The position numbers and the translations under genes were made by a program. DNA of 64,000 nt, taken from Massilia sp. Root335 (GTDB lineage: Bacteria > Pseudomonadota > Gammaproteobacteria > Burkholderiales > Burkholderiaceae_D). The notes beneath the pieces were generated by a model. That model saw only the letters and a program-made list of their open reading frames with translations, was not told where the DNA came from and ran no database searches. Shown here piece after piece: positions 26,820 to 38,094 of the stretch (position 1 is its first letter; every line of letters starts with the position of its first letter). The stretch spans positions 79,114 through 143,113 of the forward strand of contig NZ_LMCY01000048.1 of the NCBI RefSeq assembly GCF_001425685.1, given 5' to 3'.

Positions 26820-27075
26820 CCGAATTGCAAATACTAAAATGAAGACAGGCCTCTAGCTGCTTGTTGGCCAGCCTCGACGAAAACCTTAGCCAGCGCGTCG
26901 TGTCTGAGCAATCCCAAATAGAATCGACTGGGCCTAGTTCTCCATATCGCCAGCGCTTTTTTAGCGGTCGAGTGACCGCATCCGGTTGCTCACGGAAACT
27001 TTTCGGAGATCGTGAGTACGCAGTTACTGTTAAACCAAGCCACGCCTTAAGATTTCAAGCGCAACGTGATTTTTC

Positions 27076-27687
27076 CTAACTCCCATTAAGCATCTCTGCA
27101 AACCTCTGCCCCCTCGGCAATCCCGCACACACGAGCATCGACGGCCCAACCCTTGGCGAACCCTCAGTCCACCACAAACTGTGCCCCTGCAACGCAGCCG
27201 CAACGACCCGCTCGCCAACACCCTCGTCGAGCGCAAACCGCCACATGCCGTCTATCAGCACCACCCGAACATCCACCGCCACGCCGGGTTCCGGCAGCTC
27301 ATCAAACTGCGCCAGCCTGAACCCCGCATCCAGCGACGCCCGCGCCAGATCCTCGATCGCGTCATACCACGCACCGTGCTTGTGAAACCAGTCCAGCAAT
27401 GGCGGCGCGCCGACGGCGCCTATCATCAGCGGAAAATAACGCCCGACCCGATCCACACTGGGCATCATCACGCCCCCGAGTCCCTCCGGCCCGAGCACGC
27501 CGGGCGAGATCGCAAACCGCCATACGGGACTGGTCAGATAGTGATCGAGCCACTGATCCCCAAGCTGCAGCTGGCTCGCGTGAATGCACTGCTGCAGCCA
27601 CCCATCCCACGCCGCCACCAGCCCGTCGGGCAGCCCGCGCGACACGAAGTCGCCGAGCGTGGAGACTTTGCCGAAGTACCCGGTCAC
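27076..27687 (-). CDS. tagF: TagF, T6SS-associated regulator
   Basis: 203 residues. The N-terminal 'GYFGKVSTLGDFVSRGLP' and 'VWRFAISPGVLGPEGLGGVMMPSVDRVGRYFPL' identify the TagF/ImpM family. TagF represses T6SS assembly post-translationally; in several species it interacts with or is fused to components of the threonine-phosphorylation pathway. The GTG start at 27685-27687 overlaps the tssM stop, so its level is tied to TssM. It is the last gene of the T6SS locus in the direction of transcription. Confidence 0.92.
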   Translation of the reverse strand: MTGYFGKVSTLGDFVSRGLPDGLVAAWDGWLQQCIHASQLQLGDQWLDHYLTSPVWRFAISPGVLGPEGLGGVMMPSVDRVGRYFPLMIGAVGAPPLLDWFHKHGAWYDAIEDLARASLDAGFRLAQFDELPEPGVAVDVRVVLIDGMWRFALDEGVGERVVAAALQGHSLWWTEGSPRVGPSMLVCAGLPRGQRFAEMLNGS

Positions 27688-30600
27688 AGCTTGTCCACGC
27701 AGCGGAACTGTTCCAGCACGGCGCGGCGGAACGGGTTGACGACGCTGCTCGCGGTCAGTTCCAGCGCGGCCTTGCGACCGTCGGCGTCGAACGTCACGTT
27801 GTAGCGTTCACCCTGCGCCGTGGGCACCACGGTCGCCTTGTCGAGCATGCGGAACCACGCCCACGGCCCTTCCGTGTGCAGCGTGCCGTGCGCGCTCGCG
27901 GGCGTGACGTCGAGACGCACCTGCCCGCCGCCCTTCCCGCTCGGCAGCTGGAACGATGCGGGCGTCAACGCGCCCGGCGTGGCGCTCAAGACCTGGCCGT
28001 CGATGTCGAGCACGAACTTGGTGATCGCAGGATCAAGCGCCACCGGCTTCAGGTCGAAGCGCATCGACGCCTGGCGGCCGCCGTTCGCGAAGAACGCGTC
28101 GCGGATTTTTGCGGCGCGCTGGAATGCGTCGAGCGTTGCTTGCGGGATGCCGAGCGTGCCGTCGTTCGCGGTCGCGCGCCAGCGCCACTGGGCGCCGCCC
28201 ATGTCGACGTATTGGGCCAGGTTCTTCGCGAAGAAGTCGTCGATCAGGCCGCCCGGCGCGAACAGCTTGCCGAAGTCGTCGGCGGTGACGTCCTGCGCGG
28301 CGGACTTGACGATCGGGTAGCGGCCCGCGACGGCCTGGCGGCAGAACTGCGCGGGGCCCGCAGTCCACAAGGCGTTCAGGCGTTCGCGTTCGCTGCCGGA
28401 CGCGAGGCCCGCGCCGCCGCTGTCGATCGACTTCAGCATCGTGCCCAGCGGCGCCGGTTTGCCGTCCGCTTCCAGCTTCACCTTGGCGAGCGCGTCGCCC
28501 GGCGGCGGCGGGGCGCCCGTGCGCTTGGCGGCGGCCGCGCTGTCCAGGTAGACGGCGACGTCCTTCAGCATGCCCAGCGTCTGGTCCAGCGGCGACGGGG
28601 TACCCGCCGTCATCTTGTGCAGGTCGTCGAAGTGCGCGTCGACCGGGTTCGCGGACTTCGCGGGGGCCGCCGGCGCGCTGTCGTCGCTGCTCGCCATCGC
28701 GCTTTCCAGCTTCTTCTTGTACGCGTCCAGCTTGCCCTTGACGGCCGCCGTCACGGACGCCGCCAGCGGCGTCTTCGTGCCGCCCAGCGTCGTTTCCTTG
28801 CTGGCCGCGACGAGGAATTTGCGCATCGGCGAATCCGCGCCGGACAGCAGATTGGTGATGCGCGCGCCCTGTTCCAGCGTGCCGAACGGACGCAGGCTCA
28901 CGTCGGCCAGCAGCGCGTCCCATTGCGCGATGTAGTCGTCGTAATACAGGCGCAGCACGGCCTGGCCGACCTGGTCGCGGTTGCCGGCCTGCGTCGCCTC
29001 CTGCTGCGCCAGCACCCAGCGTTCTTTCTCGACGTCGTCGACGGCCTCGTTGCTCATCGCGAGGAATTTGGCGTAGCCGGCCGGCGAGAACATGCCGTTC
29101 ACGCCGCGCGTGATGGGCTCTCCGCTCTTGCGCACGAAGACGTTCGCGGCCTCGCGCCCGCCCGCGCTCGCGGGACTGAACTCGGGCAGCTTTTCGCGCA
29201 TCAGCTGGCGTTTCAGGCGGTTGTAGACGCGCTGTTCGAGCGGCATGCGCGCGAGGGTCAGGCGCGTATCGCTGATCAGCTGCGGATCGAGCCGCGGCAT
29301 CGCCTGGCCGTCGCGGAAGTTTTCCATCAGCGCCAGCTCGTGCGCGGCCAGGGATTGCTTCTGGTCGTCGCTCGCGTCCTTCAGGTTGCGCGCGTCGTCC
29401 AGCGCCGCCCAGGCCGCGACGGACTCCGCGTCGAAGCGGCTCGCGTCGCCCAGCATCAAATAGACGCGCAGGACTTCGTACAGGTACTCGGGGCTGTTGG
29501 CGCCGTTGCGGCGCAACTGGTCTTCCATGCGCTGCTGCAGGCGCGGCAGCAGCGTGTCCTGCAATACCTTGCGGTAGGCGATGCGCGCGGCCTCGCCCAG
29601 TTTGTCGCCCTGGTACAGGCCGAAACGCATCGACAACGGCGCGCCCTTGTCGCGATCGTCGTAGCCGCCCGGCAGCGTGCGCAGCGCGTCCAGCACGGGC
29701 AGCAGTTGCACCGTCGATCCCTGCGCGGGCAAGGCGGCCACCTGCTTGGCGATGGCGGCCGATTTCGCTTCCATGTCGGCGACGTACGCCCGGTTGCGCA
29801 CATAGCTCGTGATCATGCCGGCGCCCAGCAGCACGAAGACGATGGCGATGGCGGCCACCGAGCCCCATTGCAGCATGCGCCGGCGCTTTTCCAGCGCATG
29901 GTTCACGCCCGCCAGTTCGGCCTCGGGGAACATCACCTGCTGCAGCAGGTTCGTGATGAAGTAGCTGCGGCCGCTGGCGGCGTTCGGCGCCAGCGCCTGG
30001 CGCTCCAGGCCGAACGAGGCGGCCATCGCGCTCATCACGCGGTCGAGCGGGCTGCCCTCCTGCGTGCCGCTGCTGAAGTAGACACCGCGCAGCAGCGCCT
30101 CGCGTTCGTAGCGGTTCGACGCGAACACGTCGTCCAGGAAGCGTTTCAACACGTCCTGGATGCCGGCGAACTGCTGCGGGAAGCTGTAGATCAGCGCGCG
30201 CTTGTGCGGGTCGCGCTCCTGCTGCATGCGCGCCAGAACGCGTTCCTGCAAGCGCTGTTCGAGCTGCTCGAATTCGGCGGGGAACGCGGCCAGCGCGGCG
30301 TCGCCGTCGGCGCCGTCCTGCAGCGGGAAGGTCATGCCCCAGACCTGCGCGCGTTCCTCGCGCCCCAGGCCCTCGAAGTATTCGACGAAGCCGCCCAGCA
30401 GGTCGCACTTCGTCACGAGCACGTACACGGGGAAGCGCACGCCCAGCTGGTCGTGCAGTTCCTTGATGCGGTCGCGCAGCGCCTGGGCCTGCGCCTGGCG
30501 GCCCGCGTCGGTGTCCTGCAACAGGTCGCTCAGGGGCACCGTCACGATGACGCCGTTGATCGGTCGACGGCGGCGGTATTTCTTGAGCAGTTGCAGGAAG

Positions 30601-31211
30601 CCCGTCCACGCGGCCTTGTCGGCGCCGGCATTGCTGTCCTGCGTCGTGTAGCGGCCAGCCGTATCGAGCAACACGGCGTCGTCGGTAAACCACCAGTCGC
30701 AGTTGCGCGTGCCGCCCACGCCGCCAATCGCACCTTTGCCCAGCGCGTCGGCGAGCGGGAATTTCAGGCCGGACTGCGTCAGCGCCGTCGTCTTGCCGCT
30801 GCCCGGTGCGCCGATGAACATATACCACGGCAGCTGGTACAGGCCGCCCTTGCCGCCCGTCTTGGTTTTCTTCAGGATGGCGATGGCGTCCTGCATGCGC
30901 TTGTTCAGTTGCGCCACTTCGGCCGCGCCTTCCGGCGGCGGCGCGGCGGCGGGCTGCTCGTCCGCGCCGGCCACGCTCTTCATCAATGCGCGGTTGGCGC
31001 GCCAGGCCTTGAACCAGCGCCAGCCCAGCCAGCCGGCCCAGATGGCGAAGAAGATGAGGATGAAGGTCCAGCGTACCGTCTCCGATGCGAACGGATAATG
31101 GCCGTCGTAGGACACCAGCGGCGCCTCGAACCAGATGACCAGCGCGAGCAGCAGCACGCCCAGGAAGGCCAGCACGGCGGGCTTGATCAGCCAGGTGAAG
31201 AACTTTTTCAT
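27684..31211 (-). CDS. tssM: TssM (IcmF/VasK) membrane-complex ATPase-like protein
   Basis: 1175 residues, full length for the family. Two N-terminal membrane helices (about 8-28 and 48-66), a cytoplasmic NTPase domain with Walker A 'GAPGSGKT' at 134-141, a third helix at about 443-465 ('AAIAIVFVLLGAGMITSYV'), then a large periplasmic domain ending in the beta-rich TssM C-terminus. TssM spans the envelope and with TssL forms the T6SS membrane complex. It lies 24 bases after tssL and overlaps tagF. TssJ, its usual outer-membrane partner, is not encoded in the locus. Confidence 0.97.
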   Translation of the reverse strand: MKKFFTWLIKPAVLAFLGVLLLALVIWFEAPLVSYDGHYPFASETVRWTFILIFFAIWAGWLGWRWFKAWRANRALMKSVAGADEQPAAAPPPEGAAEVAQLNKRMQDAIAILKKTKTGGKGGLYQLPWYMFIGAPGSGKTTALTQSGLKFPLADALGKGAIGGVGGTRNCDWWFTDDAVLLDTAGRYTTQDSNAGADKAAWTGFLQLLKKYRRRRPINGVIVTVPLSDLLQDTDAGRQAQAQALRDRIKELHDQLGVRFPVYVLVTKCDLLGGFVEYFEGLGREERAQVWGMTFPLQDGADGDAALAAFPAEFEQLEQRLQERVLARMQQERDPHKRALIYSFPQQFAGIQDVLKRFLDDVFASNRYEREALLRGVYFSSGTQEGSPLDRVMSAMAASFGLERQALAPNAASGRSYFITNLLQQVMFPEAELAGVNHALEKRRRMLQWGSVAAIAIVFVLLGAGMITSYVRNRAYVADMEAKSAAIAKQVAALPAQGSTVQLLPVLDALRTLPGGYDDRDKGAPLSMRFGLYQGDKLGEAARIAYRKVLQDTLLPRLQQRMEDQLRRNGANSPEYLYEVLRVYLMLGDASRFDAESVAAWAALDDARNLKDASDDQKQSLAAHELALMENFRDGQAMPRLDPQLISDTRLTLARMPLEQRVYNRLKRQLMREKLPEFSPASAGGREAANVFVRKSGEPITRGVNGMFSPAGYAKFLAMSNEAVDDVEKERWVLAQQEATQAGNRDQVGQAVLRLYYDDYIAQWDALLADVSLRPFGTLEQGARITNLLSGADSPMRKFLVAASKETTLGGTKTPLAASVTAAVKGKLDAYKKKLESAMASSDDSAPAAPAKSANPVDAHFDDLHKMTAGTPSPLDQTLGMLKDVAVYLDSAAAAKRTGAPPPPGDALAKVKLEADGKPAPLGTMLKSIDSGGAGLASGSERERLNALWTAGPAQFCRQAVAGRYPIVKSAAQDVTADDFGKLFAPGGLIDDFFAKNLAQYVDMGGAQWRWRATANDGTLGIPQATLDAFQRAAKIRDAFFANGGRQASMRFDLKPVALDPAITKFVLDIDGQVLSATPGALTPASFQLPSGKGGGQVRLDVTPASAHGTLHTEGPWAWFRMLDKATVVPTAQGERYNVTFDADGRKAALELTASSVVNPFRRAVLEQFRCVDKL

Positions 31212-31235
31212 TGCGTGTCAGTTTTCGTGTTGGTC

Positions 31236-32564
31236 TCAGTTCGCCGCGGCGGGCGTCAGCAGGACGATCTCCACGCGGCGGTTGCGCGAGCGGCCGGCCG
31301 GCGTGTCGTTGGTCGCGAGCGGCTCCGAGTCGCCGCGGCCTTCCACGCTGTAGCGGGATTCCGGCCCGGCGCGTTCGGCCAGCAGGTCGCGCACGGCGGT
31401 CGCGCGGGCCTTGGAGAGTTCGTAGTTGGACGGGAAGCGCGCCGACAGGCCGGGCTTGGTGTTGTCCGTGTGGCCGACGACGATCACCTTGCCGGGCACG
31501 GTCTTCAGTGCGTCGCCGATGCGGCCTAGGAGGCCGAGATAGGCGCCGGACACGTCGCCGCTGCCCGACGCGAACACACCGTCGCCTCGCAGGGTGACGA
31601 CGGAACGGTCGGCGCTGTCGACGACGGTGACGAGGCCTTGTGCGATCTCGGGCGCGAGGAAGCCCGCGAGACGCGGTACGGTCGGCGCGGGTGCGGGCGG
31701 CGTGGCCACGGGCGGCGGCGCCGTCTTCAGCGACAGCAGGTTGGCGAACACCGGATCGGATGCGCTGCCCAGCCGGTGGCCGAGGAAGAGCTGCAGCAGG
31801 ATGAGGATGACGGCGGCGCTGGCCGCCATGATCCACACGGGGACCATGCGCCATAAGGGCTCGCCCTTGCCGGTGGCGCCCTTCCAGTGCGGCGACAGCT
31901 CGGCTTCCACGGGCGCCTTCTGCTGGGCGATCAGCTGCTGCAGGCGTTCGCGCAGCGCGTCCAGCTGGCTGCGGCCGTTGTCGATGACGCGATAACGCCC
32001 TTCCAGGCCGAGCGCGAGGCACAGATACATCAGCTCCAGCGCATGGACGTTGGCCTTGGGCGCCTGCGACAGCTTTTGCAGGATCAGGAAGAATTTCTCG
32101 CCGCCGAACGCTTCGTTGTGGAAGGCCACGAGCAGGCTGCGGCTGGCCCACACGCCGCCGCCGCCCCACGGCGTCGACGAGATGGTCTCGTCCAGCAGGG
32201 TGCACAGCGCGTAGCGCGCGGCCGCGATCTGGTCGTGCTCCACGTGCGCGGCTTTCGCGGACGCTTCGAACGTCTTGATCGCGCCGATGAGCTGCATGCG
32301 CAGCGCCTCGACGTCCGGATGCGACGCCATGCGGCGCAGCGGCGGCACGAGGTCGAGCAGCGGATTCGCGGCGCGCACGAGCGGGTTCAGGCCCGCGCCG
32401 TGCAGCTGGGCCGGCGCGTCGCCTGGCGCGGGACGCGGCGGCGGTGTAGTACCTGGCGCAGCCGGCGTGGCCGGCGGCTGGGACGGCGCCGTGCGGCGCC
32501 CGCCGGGTGCGGGCACGAGCACGGTGCGGTCGGGGTCCTGCATCGGGTTAGTGGGATCGCTCAC
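31236..32564 (-). CDS. tssL: TssL (DotU/ImpK) with peptidoglycan-binding OmpA domain and Thr14 site
   Basis: 442 residues. A disordered Pro-rich N-terminus begins with D-P-D-R-T14-V-L, then 'VPAPGGRR'. The DotU domain covers about 60-235, one membrane helix 241-262, and a C-terminal OmpA-like domain about 315-440 ('VVGHTDNTKPG', 'SKARATAVRDLL', 'SRNRRVEIVLL'). In Agrobacterium, Thr14 of TssL is phosphorylated by PpkA and bound by the FHA protein; here the Thr is at the same position from the GTG start (32562-32564). AGGAGG seven bases upstream confirms that start. The OmpA domain anchors the complex to peptidoglycan. Confidence 0.96.
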   Translation of the reverse strand: MSDPTNPMQDPDRTVLVPAPGGRRTAPSQPPATPAAPGTTPPPRPAPGDAPAQLHGAGLNPLVRAANPLLDLVPPLRRMASHPDVEALRMQLIGAIKTFEASAKAAHVEHDQIAAARYALCTLLDETISSTPWGGGGVWASRSLLVAFHNEAFGGEKFFLILQKLSQAPKANVHALELMYLCLALGLEGRYRVIDNGRSQLDALRERLQQLIAQQKAPVEAELSPHWKGATGKGEPLWRMVPVWIMAASAAVILILLQLFLGHRLGSASDPVFANLLSLKTAPPPVATPPAPAPTVPRLAGFLAPEIAQGLVTVVDSADRSVVTLRGDGVFASGSGDVSGAYLGLLGRIGDALKTVPGKVIVVGHTDNTKPGLSARFPSNYELSKARATAVRDLLAERAGPESRYSVEGRGDSEPLATNDTPAGRSRNRRVEIVLLTPAAAN

Positions 32565-32566
32565 GT

Positions 32567-32608
32567 GCGGTCCTCCTGGTTCGTGGGACCGCTGGAGCGG
32601 TCCTCCTG
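32567..32608 (-). repeat. duplicated ribosome-binding segment and stem-loop between tssK and tssL
   Basis: GCGGTCCTCCTG occurs at 32567-32578 and 32597-32608. On the minus strand each copy holds AGGAGG; the proximal one is the tssL ribosome-binding site. A 7-bp stem-loop GGACCGC-N4-GCGGTCC (32586-32603) includes part of the distal copy. It looks like a small tandem duplication that may tune tssL translation. Confidence 0.6.
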
Positions 32609-32609
32609 A

Positions 32610-33941
32610 TTACTTGCGGATTGCCCAGAACTCCATTTGCAGCCCCGGGTACTCGTTCGGGATGTGCATCGCGAAACCGACGGAATTCTGCAGCTGGGCC
32701 CAGTGCTCGCCGGTCTTGTCGAGTTCAAAATAGGTGTAGCCGGCGTGGAACGGCAGCTGGCGCGGCGCCACGGGCAGCGCGCGCAGGGCGATGCCGGGCA
32801 GCTGCAGGTTGACCAGGTCGCGGATCTTTTCGATCGATCCGATCTTGACCATGGCCGGGAAGCCGCTGCGCACGGCTTCCGGCGGCATGTGCGCGTTCAC
32901 CGCGAGCACGAACGTCGCGGCGCGCAGCAGCTCCTTGTCCGGCACGACGGCGACGCGGATGCCGAACTGGCGTTCTTCCAGCGTGAGCGCGACGGCGCGC
33001 GGATCGACGACGAGCGACAGCGCCGCGCGTACGTCCTCGATCAGCGGCGCGAAGCTCTCGCTCAACCGGTCGTGGCGGTACACGGGATAAGGCACGGCGC
33101 GTTTATCGGGGCGGCTGAACGTCGACAGTTCGCCCGCCAGCTGGGCCAGTTCCGCATACAGGCGTTCCGGATGCAGGCCCGTCATGCCGGCCAAGTGGCC
33201 GAACAGGGGCAGGCCGCGGTTCAGGAGTTGCAGCATCAGGAAGTCCGCGATCTCGGCGGCGCCAGCGACGCCGGGCTGGCTGAGTCTCCCCGCCAGCGCC
33301 TGCGCGCGCTGGTTCAACAGGCCCACCAATTCGTCGGCGAAGGACGACAGGCGCGGCGCGACGCGGAAGTCCAGGCACGGCGGGCAGTAGGACGGATCGA
33401 GCACGACGCGGTTGTCCGGCCGGCGCTCGATCACGCGCGCGATGCCGAGTGTCGTATAGGCGTTGGCGACGTCCTTCTCGAGCGCGACGCGCAGGCGCAG
33501 GCTGCCCACCTGCATCAGCGCGCTGTTGTCGAGCCCATTGCTGTCCATCGCCTCGTAATCGACGGGACGGTGGCGCGCGAAGTCGTCGAGACCTGTGCCA
33601 TCGCTCGTCTCCGCGATGCCCATGCGGCGCAGCGGCAGCGCCAGCACGATCAGCGCGTCGCGCGCATCCTCGGGGACGTCGAGTGGCTCGGGCAGCGCGC
33701 CGTCCTGCGGCAGGTTCAGCGTCGTGCCGTCCGGGAGCACGGCGCTTGCCGCCAGCAGCGCGAGCTTGCCCTGGGCCAGCAGCTGTTCGTCGATGACCAG
33801 CTTCGTGAAGCCCCACGCGTAGGCGCGCACGCCAGCGACGCGTTGTTCGATCACGTTGTGCAGGTAGCGGTCGTGCTGTTGCAGGTGCTGGGGCTGCAGC
33901 AGCATGCCCTCCGACCAGATGACTTTACTATTCCAGGACAT
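32610..33941 (-). CDS. tssK: TssK baseplate-membrane complex adaptor
   Basis: 443 residues, the standard TssK (ImpJ/VasE) length. The opening 'VIWSEGMLLQPQHLQQHDRY' is the family signature. The middle 'GLPLFGHLAGMTGLHPERLY' and the C-terminal 'HAGYTYFELDKTGEHWAQL' are also typical. TssK trimers link the TssEFG wedges to the TssL/TssM membrane complex. It is the fifth-last gene of the operon, 45 bases before tssL. Confidence 0.97.
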   Translation of the reverse strand: MSWNSKVIWSEGMLLQPQHLQQHDRYLHNVIEQRVAGVRAYAWGFTKLVIDEQLLAQGKLALLAASAVLPDGTTLNLPQDGALPEPLDVPEDARDALIVLALPLRRMGIAETSDGTGLDDFARHRPVDYEAMDSNGLDNSALMQVGSLRLRVALEKDVANAYTTLGIARVIERRPDNRVVLDPSYCPPCLDFRVAPRLSSFADELVGLLNQRAQALAGRLSQPGVAGAAEIADFLMLQLLNRGLPLFGHLAGMTGLHPERLYAELAQLAGELSTFSRPDKRAVPYPVYRHDRLSESFAPLIEDVRAALSLVVDPRAVALTLEERQFGIRVAVVPDKELLRAATFVLAVNAHMPPEAVRSGFPAMVKIGSIEKIRDLVNLQLPGIALRALPVAPRQLPFHAGYTYFELDKTGEHWAQLQNSVGFAMHIPNEYPGLQMEFWAIRK

Positions 33942-33976
33942 TCGTAGGCAGTGGTTGAGTATCGGTTGATTGGAGT

Positions 33977-35614
33977 TCAGCGGCGCGCCTGGCGCAGCAG
34001 CGCGACCTGTTCCTCGTAGGCCTTGCCGAAGGCTTCGCCGAACAGGCGGTGGAAATCGCTGTCCGCCTCACTGGCCATCTGCGTGTACAGCTCGACCATC
34101 CGGTCCCACATCTTGGCCTTGCGGCTCGATGCGAGCATCTTGTCCATCACGGTCGGCACCTGCAGCCGCGCCTCGATGGCGGCCGGGTCGAATCGTTCGA
34201 GCACACCGGCCAGCGCGGCGCGCATGCCGGCCATGATCGCCAGCTCGTGCGCCTTCAGGTCGTCGAACGCGTTGGCGAACGCGCGCGGCGGCGCCATATA
34301 GCCGGGCATCGTCCCGCCCATCATCTGGGTCAGCGCGCTGTCGGCGTCGGGGAAGAATTTCAGCGGGTTGTTGGCGGCGGCGCCGATCATCGTCATGTCC
34401 AGGCGGCTTTCGCGCTTGGTCATGGCGCGGCCCATCAGCACGCCCATCGTGCCGGACGTCGCTTCGCGCAGCATGGCGCCCGCCATTTCCGCGATCTCCT
34501 CGGCGCTGCGCTTCGTGCTCAGTTCCGTCAGGCCCAGGCCGCGCATGAGGGCCTGGATCACGGGATCGTCCACGGCCTTGCCGCCCGCCGCGCGCGGTGC
34601 TGGCGCCGCTGCCGGTGCCGGTGCCGGTGCCGGCGGTACGGCGGCGGCGGGTGGCGGCGCGAACGCCGGCGCAGGTTCGGGTTCGGGTTCGGATTCGGGC
34701 GCAAGTTCGGCAAGCGGCGGCGGCGCGGCCGGCACGGGCATCACGGCCGGCGCGGCGGGCGCGAACGCCGTCGCCTCGGCCTCGTCGGCCGGCATGGCGG
34801 GCGGCACCTGCGCGACTGGCGGCGCGGGCGGCAGCGCCGGCACCGCCTGCACGCGCGGCGGCAAAAAGTCGGCCAGCGGGTCGTAATCGTCCGGGATCGC
34901 CATCGACGGTATCGCTTGCGGCTGCGGCTGCGCCACGACCGGCGGCGGCGCGAAATGCGATGCCGGCGCGGGCTGCGAAACGGATTGCGGCATATGCGGC
35001 GGGGGCGCGAACGGCAACTGCTCCGGCGGCACGTGGTCGCTCTCGGCGCCACGCCACGCCGGCACGCTCGGCGCGGCGGCCGGCGCCGGACTGCCGAACA
35101 GGTTCAGGCCGAGCGGATCGAAGCTGGGGCTCAAAGGATCGCCGCCCACGTCGAGGATGCCGGCGCTGGCCAGCGAATCGTCCGGATTCACGGGCAGCTC
35201 GGGCGTGACGGCGGCCGGCGCGGGCGCAACCTGCAGCGGCGACGTCGGCAAGGGAGACGCCACCGCGGCCGGCGCGGCGGGCATGAACGCCGTCGCCTCG
35301 CTTTCCACGCTCGCGAGCAGTTGATAGTCGCCGATGGTGACGCGGTCGCCGTCTTCCAGTTGCACCGGGCGGCCGGCGCCGACCGGGCGGTCGTTCACGA
35401 GGCTCGGGTTGCTGCCGACGTCGACGAGCCAGAACGCATCGTCGCGGTACTCGACGCGCGCATGCAGGCGCGAGATGTATTTGCCGGGATCGTCGAGCAC
35501 GAGGTCATTGCCGGGCGCGCGGCCGATGGCGCCGCCCAGGCGGTCGAAGCGCCGCGTCAGCGCCTGTGCCGGCGCCGCGTTGCGGTACGTGTAGACGCTC
35601 AGAATGATGGGCAT
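33977..35614 (-). CDS. tagH: T6SS FHA-domain protein (TagH/Fha)
   Basis: 545 residues. FHA domain at about 22-100 with phosphothreonine-binding residues: Gly-Arg in 'GAIGRAPGNDL', Ser48-Arg-x-His51 in 'YISRLHARVEY' and Asn69/Asn74 in 'GSNPSLVNDRPV'. A long Pro/Ala-rich linker (about 105-375) contains two copies of E-A-T-A-F (Thr108 and about 285). The C-terminal T6SS FHA domain follows (about 380-545, 'AANNPLKFFPDADSALTQMM'). It binds phosphothreonine on partners such as TssL or the kinase, and triggers assembly. It is followed by tssK. Confidence 0.93.
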   Translation of the reverse strand: MPIILSVYTYRNAAPAQALTRRFDRLGGAIGRAPGNDLVLDDPGKYISRLHARVEYRDDAFWLVDVGSNPSLVNDRPVGAGRPVQLEDGDRVTIGDYQLLASVESEATAFMPAAPAAVASPLPTSPLQVAPAPAAVTPELPVNPDDSLASAGILDVGGDPLSPSFDPLGLNLFGSPAPAAAPSVPAWRGAESDHVPPEQLPFAPPPHMPQSVSQPAPASHFAPPPVVAQPQPQAIPSMAIPDDYDPLADFLPPRVQAVPALPPAPPVAQVPPAMPADEAEATAFAPAAPAVMPVPAAPPPLAELAPESEPEPEPAPAFAPPPAAAVPPAPAPAPAAAPAPRAAGGKAVDDPVIQALMRGLGLTELSTKRSAEEIAEMAGAMLREATSGTMGVLMGRAMTKRESRLDMTMIGAAANNPLKFFPDADSALTQMMGGTMPGYMAPPRAFANAFDDLKAHELAIMAGMRAALAGVLERFDPAAIEARLQVPTVMDKMLASSRKAKMWDRMVELYTQMASEADSDFHRLFGEAFGKAYEEQVALLRQARR

Positions 35615-35671
35615 TGGAGTCCTGGGATGATCGAACGATTATACAGTTGCATTTTGTTGAAACCCAAGCAC

Positions 35672-37165
<1,494 letters not shown>

Positions 37166-37178
37166 TTGCTGTCCTGCG

Positions 37179-38057
37179 TTACTCTTCCAGCATCTTCAAT
37201 GCGCTGGCGAGACTGGTGCGCATGCGGTTGAACGAGCGACCCAGGCCGCTGATCTCGTCGTTGCCCTTGACGTCGAATTCGTCGGCCTCGAACTTGCCCA
37301 TGCTGACGTCGTCGGCGACGAAGGCCAGGCGCTTGATGCGGCGCGTGACGAACAGGTGCACCATCACGTTCAGCGCGATGAAGACGGCGACGAACACGCC
37401 GAACAGCGACAGCATGAAGGTCTTGAAGATCGAACTGGCGCGCGCGAGCGGCACGGCCATCGGCACCGAGATCACCTGCGCGCCCACCACTTCGTTCAGC
37501 TTCCAGCCGAAGCCGTTGTTCGGGCCATAGATGTCGACCATCGTCTTCGGCGCGTCGGCGGCCGTCGTGTGGCAGCTCAGGCACACGGGGTCCTTGATCT
37601 GCAGCGGACGCGCGATGTACAGGCTGTGGCCCGTCGCGGTGTCGCGCTCGCCGACGAATTCCTTCATGTCCGGCTTGTTGCGCAGCGTCTGTATGACGTC
37701 GACCTCCCAGTCCGACGCCTTGTCGCGCAGGTTGGTCGGGTTCAGCGTCGCTTCCTTGTACGCGAAGTCGGGGTAGGACTTCAAGATCACGTTCAGGTTT
37801 TCGACGGCGGAATACGACGGCACCGACTGCGGGTGGAACTCGAACTTCATCTGGTTCTTCAGCAGCGGCTGGATCTGGCTGGCCGTGTAGCCGCGCACGC
37901 TCTTGGCCGCTTCCAGCAGCAGGCGTGCGTTCTGCAGCGTTTCCTCGCGCGCGCTCTGCTTGAGCAGACGGTCCGCGACGACGCCGGCGGCGAGGAAGCC
38001 GACGGCAAAGATCGACACGAACACCAGGTTGAATTTGGCGGCGATCGAAAGTTTCAT
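37179..38057 (-). CDS. DUF3365 c-type haem sensor with a terminal HAMP domain
   Basis: 292 residues. TM1 about 9-29, a periplasmic DUF3365 (Tll0287-like) domain about 40-205, TM2 about 213-236 and a HAMP domain about 237-290. The c-haem motif C-L-S-C-H is at 159-163 in 'IKDPVCLSCHTTAADAP'. DUF3365 domains bind haem and are thought to sense redox state or gases. The protein ends right after HAMP, without a methyl-acceptor, kinase or cyclase output. Its stop is 13 bases from the start of the soluble T6SS kinase gene, so that kinase is the obvious output partner. Confidence 0.85.
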   Translation of the reverse strand: MKLSIAAKFNLVFVSIFAVGFLAAGVVADRLLKQSAREETLQNARLLLEAAKSVRGYTASQIQPLLKNQMKFEFHPQSVPSYSAVENLNVILKSYPDFAYKEATLNPTNLRDKASDWEVDVIQTLRNKPDMKEFVGERDTATGHSLYIARPLQIKDPVCLSCHTTAADAPKTMVDIYGPNNGFGWKLNEVVGAQVISVPMAVPLARASSIFKTFMLSLFGVFVAVFIALNVMVHLFVTRRIKRLAFVADDVSMGKFEADEFDVKGNDEISGLGRSFNRMRTSLASALKMLEE

Positions 38058-38094
38058 GATGTGTTCTCCTGATTGAATTCTGTGTGGTCCGGCG

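Noticed and set aside
26964..26979. Stem-loop GCGGTC-N4-GACCGC between the KAP gene and tagF as a terminator
   Set aside because: The neighbouring T tract is on the wrong side for transcription of the T6SS operon, and no T-run follows the stem on the plus strand.
27399..31529. A very long plus-strand open frame opposite tssM, and similar long frames opposite other GC-rich genes
   Set aside because: They are antisense to genes with clear family motifs, have repetitive Arg/Ala/Gln-rich translations and no domain signatures. High G+C removes stop codons in these frames.
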